From NCBI GenBank assembly GCA_002311655.1, contig DBYZ01000014.1, positions 194,029-258,028 on the forward strand: a stretch of 64,000 nucleotides of DNA. The letters run 5' to 3'. Below are positions 58,903 through 64,000 of the stretch, piece after piece (the first letter of the stretch is position 1; the number at the start of each line of letters is the position of its first letter). The translations under genes were made by a program, and so were the position numbers. Source of the stretch: Bacteroidales bacterium UBA1173. GTDB taxonomy: Bacteria; Bacteroidota; Bacteroidia; Bacteroidales; F082. Below the pieces are notes generated by a model. That model saw nothing but the letters and a program-made list of their open reading frames with translations, searched no databases and was not told the DNA's origin.

Positions 58903-59427
58903 TTATCCTCTACAGGTCGTTCTTAATTTTTCCAAACCTCTCGCGTACTGCGACCGCACTGTCGATTCCTTGATTCCCATCTTCTCCGCGATTTCCGAAA
59001 ACTCCATTCCGTCAATCAGGCGTAGCGTTATCGTCAGACGGTAGCCGTCGGGCAGATTGTTCAATGCCTCTTTTATCTTCTCTATCGGGAAATCCTCAAA
59101 ATCGTCGTCATCTTCAATCTGGTCGGCGGTGTTGTCGATTTCCTCGTAAAACGGTTCTTTGCTGTGTCTTCTGAACAAGTCGATGCTCTTGTTGATGGCT
59201 ATCGTCTTCACAAAAGCGACGAAATCTCTCTCCGTGCCGCGGAAACTGTCGAGATTGTCGAACGTTTTCAGAAAAGCGTCCTGCGTTATCTCTTCGGCGT
59301 CCTGGGCGTTCAGCACTATCCTGTAGGAGGCGTTGAAGACGGCGCTGCAGCAGAGGTCGTAAAGCCTCATCAGCGACTGCTCGTTGCCTCTTTTTGCCCT
59401 TTCCAAGATAATGTTGAATCCTAACAT
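58903..59427 (-). CDS. ECF-type RNA polymerase sigma factor
   Basis: 174 residues. Region 2 (LYDLCCSAVFNASYRIV, DAEEITQDAFLKTF) and region 4 (LPDGYRLTITLRLIDGMEFSEIAEKMGIKESTVRSQYARG) are complete. It should direct transcription of its own operon and envelope genes when released by the downstream membrane protein. It is the first gene of the minus-strand operon with anti-sigma, DUF4097 and outer-membrane receptor genes. No clear TAnnTTTG element was found upstream, so it may be autoregulated. Confidence 0.92.
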   Translation of the reverse strand: MLGFNIILERAKRGNEQSLMRLYDLCCSAVFNASYRIVLNAQDAEEITQDAFLKTFDNLDSFRGTERDFVAFVKTIAINKSIDLFRRHSKEPFYEEIDNTADQIEDDDDFEDFPIEKIKEALNNLPDGYRLTITLRLIDGMEFSEIAEKMGIKESTVRSQYARGLEKLRTTCRG

Positions 59428-59488
59428 CGTGTCCGTTTTACACTTCTATAACGAGAGGAAGGTGTTTTTGCTGCATCAAAAAGAAAAA

Positions 59489-60166
59489 TTATTTGTTTTC
59501 CATCGCGAAAAGCGCGGCACGATTCAGAAACGCGTTAAAATCGTAGCAGCTTCTGAACTCTTCCACGACCCATTCCACCAGGTGGTCGGAATAAATCATG
59601 TCGTCGGAGATAGGCTCAAAGAGGCAGTAATCCTTGAGCTTCAGATATTCGGCGTATGGATGGTCGGCAGGGTAGTCCTTCGGCACCTTTTTCAAAGCCG
59701 CGGCGAAGCTGAGGTCGAAGTTTTTGGCTTTCTTCAAGGCTTTCACAAACTCGTCGCCCTTGGTGCTGATATCCTCGCGTACACTCCTTGTTATATATGG
59801 CTCGCACTGGTACATGCCCGGGTACAGCCCGTGATGCCCGAGATACTCGGCTCCTTCGCCTTCAACGTGGAAATAATAGCCCGCTAAGCCCGATTTCTTG
59901 CCGTTCGGACAGATAAACAAGCCGAAATGACGCTTGTAAGGCGACTTGTCAGGGGAGAACCTGGTATCCCTATAGAAGCGGTAGGTGCAGTCTTTCAAAG
60001 TCAAACCGCGTGTCAGCGGGTCGAATTTCTGCACACCTATTAATATCTGCTCCGCTATTGCGTTGAACTTGTTTTGTGCGTTGATATACAAGTCTTTATG
60101 TTGCTGAAACCAAGGTCTGTTGTTGTTTTCAACGATGAGGTTGAGGAAGCCGATAATATCTTTCAT
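59489..60166 (-). CDS. DUF2461 protein (TIGR02453 family)
   Basis: 225 residues, typical of the DUF2461 family: NNRPWFQQHKDLYINAQNKF, FYRDTRFSPDKSPYKRH, GYYFHVEGEGAEYLG. A conserved bacterial protein of unknown biochemical role, probably cytosolic. The promoter reads TATATTTG on the minus strand at 60190-60197, diverging from the 60271 gene. Confidence 0.85.
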   Translation of the reverse strand: MKDIIGFLNLIVENNNRPWFQQHKDLYINAQNKFNAIAEQILIGVQKFDPLTRGLTLKDCTYRFYRDTRFSPDKSPYKRHFGLFICPNGKKSGLAGYYFHVEGEGAEYLGHHGLYPGMYQCEPYITRSVREDISTKGDEFVKALKKAKNFDLSFAAALKKVPKDYPADHPYAEYLKLKDYCLFEPISDDMIYSDHLVEWVVEEFRSCYDFNAFLNRAALFAMENK

Positions 60167-60189
60167 TTGATTTTTTTAATTATTTTTTG

Positions 60190-60197
60190 CAAATATA
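60190..60197 (-). promoter_or_regulatory. -7 promoter element for the DUF2461 gene
   Basis: TATATTTG followed by GCAAA on the minus strand. Confidence 0.6.
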
Positions 60198-60220
60198 GTA
60201 CAATTATTCAGATTATTTAT

Positions 60221-60228
60221 TATCTTTG
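60221..60228 (+). promoter_or_regulatory. -7 promoter element for the 60271 gene
   Basis: TATCTTTG followed by CGC, 43 bases before the ATG at 60271. Confidence 0.65.
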
Positions 60229-60270
60229 CGCAACTTTTAATATAACTGCTTAATTATTTAATTTTTAAAG

Positions 60271-60693
60271 ATGGAAAAAAAGGCATTATCAAAGGATGAA
60301 CTTATAAGTTTGATTGCTGAATTTAGATCTGAAGTCAAGAAGAATCTTGCTAAAATCGACTTTTTTAACGAGAAAATAGAAGAGCTCACACATCTGTTAA
60401 ATGAAACACCTGCTGAGGTTTTCAATGCGAAATCTGAGAAAACCCGCAAACCATATCCGTTGTCTGCTTGGGACAATATCGTTTTGGATGTTGTAAGGGA
60501 TAACGGGAAGCCTACCACAAGTAAGGAGATATACGACAAAGCCATGGCAAAAGCCACCGAGATGGGAATCGCCATGGAAGAGTCGAAAATGAAATCGAAG
60601 ATCAACCAGTGCCTCGTAAAACTCTCAGGTCGTCGTGACGATTTGAAGAAGATAAAATACGGCGGCAGAGGCTTCGCTTACGCTATTCAATAA
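60271..60693 (+). CDS. Coiled-coil/winged-helix protein of unknown function
   Basis: 140 residues. A charged coiled coil (6-50, KNLAKIDFFNEKIEELTHLL) is followed by a domain (70-140) resembling the HARE-type winged helix (NIVLDVVRDNGKPTTSKEIY, INQCLVKLSGRRDDLKKIKY). Cytosolic, perhaps DNA-binding. It stands alone with its own promoter and converges on the T9SS cargo gene. Function is unknown. Confidence 0.6.
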   Translation: MEKKALSKDELISLIAEFRSEVKKNLAKIDFFNEKIEELTHLLNETPAEVFNAKSEKTRKPYPLSAWDNIVLDVVRDNGKPTTSKEIYDKAMAKATEMGIAMEESKMKSKINQCLVKLSGRRDDLKKIKYGGRGFAYAIQ

Positions 60694-60697
60694 AAGT

Positions 60698-61987
60698 TTA
60701 GTGTTGAACTTTCGTAACTTTTCTTGAACATCTGTTGCCGTTTCGGTCGGTGATGTTGAAGATATAGATTCCGGAAGGCTGTTGGGAGAGGTCTATAATG
60801 ATGTCTCCGCTGCGTTCTTTGCTGATAACCGATTGTCCGAGGATGTTTGCCACCTCGACTTTCGCGATGTCCTTGCCGGTGATTGTGACTATATCGTTTG
60901 TAGGGTTAGGATGGACGGTCACTGGCATGTTTTCTGTTTCCTCAATATCATAATAAGGGTTTGGAGTCTCGGTGTAATAGATGGACATTCTGCCAAAATA
61001 CTTGGTCTTTCTCATGTTATTGTCGATGAACTGCAGGTGTTCTTGTGTGAACAATTTGTCATCGGAGTTGCAGATTCCGTCCTCCCAGGTGCTTGTGGTG
61101 TCGTTGAACTGTTGAAACCATATTAACGTAGGATAACCGTATTCATTGTATTCGTACAGTGTTTGTTTGTCGTTGGCGTACTCTGTCCCGTTCCACAGTT
61201 TGTGTTCCGCCAAAGTCACCGCGTTTTCGTTGTTTCTGGTATAAATATCCTTGCTGAAAGGGGTCCATTCCCCATCCCATTGGAATGTCTCGGCAAAAGC
61301 CAAAGAGTCGTTTCCGTAATGATATTCGGTGTAGGTGCTATTGACAAATGAGCCGTCTGTCATATCCTCGGTTTTTACGCTTGTGCGTCTTCCGTTGTCG
61401 TCATAAGTCGTCGTTACTCTTCTTGTGGGATTATTAATATTATATCCGTATTGCGTTACAATTTTTTCGTTGTCATTATATTCGTATGTTTTGTTTTGAA
61501 CCAAAAAGAAGGATGAATAAGATTGAGAATATTGATAAGTTGAGTCTTCCACAATTCTGCCGTATTCATCATAATAGGCCCTCCAAATGTCTCTCAACTC
61601 CCAGTCTGGAATCATATTATACCACATTTTTTTCTCAGCAATCAGGTCCCCGTCGTAAATAATATTGTAAAGAAAACCTGCCGGCCGTCCCCATCCTCCC
61701 CAACTTCCTAACTGATATTCGATAAGGGTATTGTGATTGTCATATTGCAAATCATGATACCACGTATAAGCAGTATGATCATAATAAACCTGTCTATATT
61801 CAGCGAGTGCTCCATCGTCATAGTAGTTGAAAGTCGTTTTGCATGATGAAACAATTAAAGCCGAGGTTGCATCATGGAACAGCAACTGGCATCTCAGGCT
61901 GTCAGGTTGCAACACGGTTGTTTTATGCTGTGACCACGCGAAAGCTGTAGTCATTAACAAGAATGATAATAAATAGAATTTTTTCAT
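60698..61987 (-). CDS. T9SS-secreted protein with YD-type repeats
   Basis: 429 residues. Signal peptide KKFYLLSFLLMTTAFAWS. The middle has YD/RHS-like beta repeats (YYDDGALAEYRQVYYD, YYDEYGRIVEDSTY, TYDDNGRRTS). The last 80 residues are a type A type IX secretion sorting domain (VTVHPNPTNDIVTITG, VANILGQSV, LSQQPSGIYIFNI). It is exported through the outer membrane and anchored or released at the surface. Ligand is unknown. Its presence indicates that the organism has a T9SS. Confidence 0.9.
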   Translation of the reverse strand: MKKFYLLSFLLMTTAFAWSQHKTTVLQPDSLRCQLLFHDATSALIVSSCKTTFNYYDDGALAEYRQVYYDHTAYTWYHDLQYDNHNTLIEYQLGSWGGWGRPAGFLYNIIYDGDLIAEKKMWYNMIPDWELRDIWRAYYDEYGRIVEDSTYQYSQSYSSFFLVQNKTYEYNDNEKIVTQYGYNINNPTRRVTTTYDDNGRRTSVKTEDMTDGSFVNSTYTEYHYGNDSLAFAETFQWDGEWTPFSKDIYTRNNENAVTLAEHKLWNGTEYANDKQTLYEYNEYGYPTLIWFQQFNDTTSTWEDGICNSDDKLFTQEHLQFIDNNMRKTKYFGRMSIYYTETPNPYYDIEETENMPVTVHPNPTNDIVTITGKDIAKVEVANILGQSVISKERSGDIIIDLSQQPSGIYIFNITDRNGNRCSRKVTKVQH

Positions 61988-62000
61988 GGCGGTATGTTTT

Positions 62001-63158
62001 TTAATTATTAAAATTTCCTATATATAATGGAGAGTCTTCAGGATTGTCATTCCCATGTTGTATAATTCGTGCTGAGAAACTCACTCCTGAAGATAATTCA
62101 AATCCTTTGTCAAGCACTATAGATTGTTCTGCCCAAACAGCTGATGGTGTGTTAATTGTTGCTGTGTGTCCCACTCCTCCGAGTATAACATGTGGATAAA
62201 CTTTGGATGAAGCCGCAGTTGGAACAAAATTTATCGGGTTATAAGTGTCTATTGTACCTCGGTCAAGTTTATAACAACGGAAATAATTGACAATAAAATC
62301 CTCATTAGGTTGCGGCATGTTACCATCAACAGGGTTAAATGTAAATGAAAGTACCACTTTCATTGGTATAGTTTTTGTTATGTCTGTACAAGTAAAAATA
62401 TTGTAATTATTGGCGTAATCGTAATTATAAATCAATCGGCTTGAGACATGTCCATTAATATAAAATACTAATTCATATGGCAGAACTTCAACTCCAAAAA
62501 CAGTTGTTTTTCCTGTAATTGAATCAGAGCATAGTATTGTTTGTTTTATTAATGATGTGTTTGGTCGACTTATGTTGCTATATTCATTCTGAAGAAATAT
62601 ATATGGAGAATTGTCGTCTGGATGAATTTCAAAAACATCTATCTCATCATAGTCGGTAGTAGTTCCACCAACAGTCCAAAAGCATGGACGATAATGATGG
62701 TTTTTGGGCAAGTAGCATTCAACTTCATAATATCCATATTGGATTTCATATTGGGATTTAATACCTCCTGTGTTAAAATTAAGAGGCAATTGAGGTAGAT
62801 CACCATAACTGCTATAGTTCTGTGCGTTTTCATCATATTTGGCTGATAATACCAGATGCCCGTTCGATAAATTGACGTTCTCAGCCAAATATCCAACTTC
62901 TGTATTATTTGGATGATAAAAATGATCCCAACAAAACCATTTGTTGGGATTTAAACTATTATCATTAAACTCATCACTATAATCACTAATATAAATCCAA
63001 CCCAGTGTTATTGGATTCTGTATGTTATTATATGTGAAAGAGAGGTTCTTTATCATATAGGAACAATAAGTATCGTAAAATGACGGATTTATTTTCCGTT
63101 GTGCGATTGTATTTAAGCCCAAATACATCAACACGCAAAAGTAAATAATTTTTTTCAT
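62001..63158 (-). CDS. Secreted glycoside hydrolase family 16-like protein
   Basis: 385 residues with a signal peptide (KKIIYFCVLMYLGLNTIA). The catalytic region shows YSDEFNDNSLNPNKWFCW, an N-terminal GH16 hallmark, and DYDEIDVFEIHP, the ExDxxE motif with nucleophile and acid/base. GH16 enzymes cut beta-1,3/1,4-glucans, laminarin, porphyran or carrageenan; the specificity cannot be told here. No CBM or T9SS domain is visible. It probably shares a transcript with the two proteins upstream on the minus strand. Confidence 0.85.
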   Translation of the reverse strand: MKKIIYFCVLMYLGLNTIAQRKINPSFYDTYCSYMIKNLSFTYNNIQNPITLGWIYISDYSDEFNDNSLNPNKWFCWDHFYHPNNTEVGYLAENVNLSNGHLVLSAKYDENAQNYSSYGDLPQLPLNFNTGGIKSQYEIQYGYYEVECYLPKNHHYRPCFWTVGGTTTDYDEIDVFEIHPDDNSPYIFLQNEYSNISRPNTSLIKQTILCSDSITGKTTVFGVEVLPYELVFYINGHVSSRLIYNYDYANNYNIFTCTDITKTIPMKVVLSFTFNPVDGNMPQPNEDFIVNYFRCYKLDRGTIDTYNPINFVPTAASSKVYPHVILGGVGHTATINTPSAVWAEQSIVLDKGFELSSGVSFSARIIQHGNDNPEDSPLYIGNFNN

Positions 63159-63178
63159 ATAAATAACTTTTTTGTTTT

Positions 63179-63811
63179 TTATTTCAATAAACCATTTTCT
63201 TCGAGTGTTTTACGCAAGGCTTGAATCTCTTGCCGCTGTTCTTTCACTGCCTCAACCAGAAAAACTGTAAGAGTCTCATAATTCAGATAAAAAACACCAT
63301 TTTCATCTTTTTCAACAGCTTCCGGCAATACTTTTTCTATATCTTGTGCGGAGAAGCCGACATTATGTTTTATTTCGCTATCTTTATTGTTTTCCAATTC
63401 ATCAATAAAATCGAAATAAAAGCCATTCATGTTGCTTAAGACCTCACCGGCATTCTCTATTGGACTTCCTATCATCATTAATTGTTGATCAGATATTGTC
63501 ACTTCGTTTCTTCTATAAACAATACCATTGCCGTTAACATAAAATCTGTAATTGGGTGAGTAATAAGGGTTGTTGACAACCCAAAATTTGGTTTGAACAT
63601 TTACGGCATGTGCAAGAGTGGTCCATGATACATTAGTGTTTTCATAGCTTTGAAAAGATGTACAACCTTGTGGTAATACTTGAACACCAAAATTAGTCGT
63701 AAGAGAACCAAGACTTATTTGCCCATCATTGTGAACCTTGATTTGCGCATTCGCAAATAATGTCATACATAATAATGATAATACCAGAATGTTTTTAACA
63801 ATTGCTTTCAT
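63179..63811 (-). CDS. Secreted protein with S74-type intramolecular chaperone domain
   Basis: 210 residues. Signal peptide MKAIVKNILVLSLLCMTLFANA. Residues 150-200 (KHNVGFSAQDIEKVLPEAVE, NYETLTVFLVEAVKEQ) form the S74/ICA fold that trimerises and then cleaves off from phage tail spikes and surface proteins. Bacteroidota carry many such short surface proteins. Whether the self-cleavage residues are functional is unclear. Located between the GH16 gene and the truncated gene at the window edge. Confidence 0.8.
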   Translation of the reverse strand: MKAIVKNILVLSLLCMTLFANAQIKVHNDGQISLGSLTTNFGVQVLPQGCTSFQSYENTNVSWTTLAHAVNVQTKFWVVNNPYYSPNYRFYVNGNGIVYRRNEVTISDQQLMMIGSPIENAGEVLSNMNGFYFDFIDELENNKDSEIKHNVGFSAQDIEKVLPEAVEKDENGVFYLNYETLTVFLVEAVKEQRQEIQALRKTLEENGLLK

Positions 63812-63851
63812 AATTAAATCAGTTAGTTAAGTTATTAATATTAATTAAATT

Positions 63852-64000
63852 TCAATCTTGTACTTCAAACTCTCCATAATATTCGTCACCGTTGCGCAGG
63901 GTGAACCTCACCACAAAACTTCCGGTTCCGGCAATGTAAATGTTTACACCTGACGGGGTTTGAATTGTTGAAGTGTCGACAGTGCCACCGTCGGCATACG
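63852..64000 (-). CDS. C-terminal end of a gene cut by the window edge
   Basis: On the minus strand a frame is open from the right edge to TGA at 63852-63854, giving 48 codons (YADGGTVDTSTIQTPSG ... GEFEVQD). The beta-rich content suggests a domain of a secreted or surface protein. The start lies outside the window. It is upstream of the S74-type gene and probably in the same operon. Confidence 0.55.
   Translation of the reverse strand, partial: YADGGTVDTSTIQTPSGVNIYIAGTGSFVVRFTLRNGDEYYGEFEVQD

Overview
This window looks like a chromosome segment of a gut- or rumen-type member of the Bacteroidales (Bacteroidota). Many genes follow the TAnnTTTG -7 promoter element of that phylum, usually as TATCTTTG. 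A type IX secretion sorting domain, CarboxypepD_reg/TonB-receptor proteins and an ECF sigma operon fit the same assignment. No rRNA or tRNA gene was recognised.

Layout. (1) 1-7.6 kb: a two-gene operon of a PD-(D/E)XK nuclease-like protein and a giant Avs-like STAND ATPase, probably anti-phage. (2) 7.7-12.3 kb: a possible small RNA, then a phage-derived module. It holds a sigma-like protein, two tiny ORFs, a GC-rich chitobiase-domain protein, an M15 peptidase, a holin/i-spanin-like protein and a lipoprotein built like a unimolecular spanin. A deletion relic of a nucleotide-sugar dehydrogenase follows. (3) 12.4-15.35 kb: an AAA+/DUF4143 ATPase and a Fic protein, bracketed by a 29-bp direct repeat. 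(4) 15.4-19.1 kb: capE-capG-capF for UDP-N-acetyl-L-fucosamine. (5) 19.1-27.4 kb: an accessory island with TPR+FRG proteins, an AAA_15 ATPase, a GIY-YIG-like protein next to a DUF1883-TIR protein, a toxin-antitoxin-SecB-like chaperone triad, and a radical-SAM RiPP locus with a 23-residue precursor. (6) 27.6-34.7 kb: an aminotransferase, gmd and fcl for GDP-L-fucose, a nucleotidyltransferase-GHMP kinase fusion, a fucose permease and a mutarotase, which together suggest L-fucose salvage as well as de novo synthesis. (7) 34.7-64 kb: mostly household genes (rnr, fba, pgk, sdaA, antiporter, ABC ATPase), two glycosyltransferases, an ECF sigma/anti-sigma/DUF4097/receptor operon, and secreted surface proteins (GH16, S74-type chaperone domain, T9SS cargo).

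The most unusual property is the density and organisation of short interspersed repeats. One family, called A here, has arms close to AACATCTAAAAACACGAAAA and TTAGTGTTTTTCGATGT. It sits just upstream of start codons of at least seven co-directional genes, in one orientation, and encloses different cores: nothing, a second palindrome family (B), an AT-rich palindrome, or a complete GxxExxY (PD-(D/E)XK-like) gene. A second GxxExxY gene sits between copies of an unrelated repeat (family C, CGCAGATT units). Repeats also lie in frame inside at least six coding sequences and supply the stop codon of several others. This suggests a repeat system spread or maintained together with GxxExxY proteins. 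The other strong candidates are the tiny RiPP precursor with its maturase and the spanin-like lysis module.
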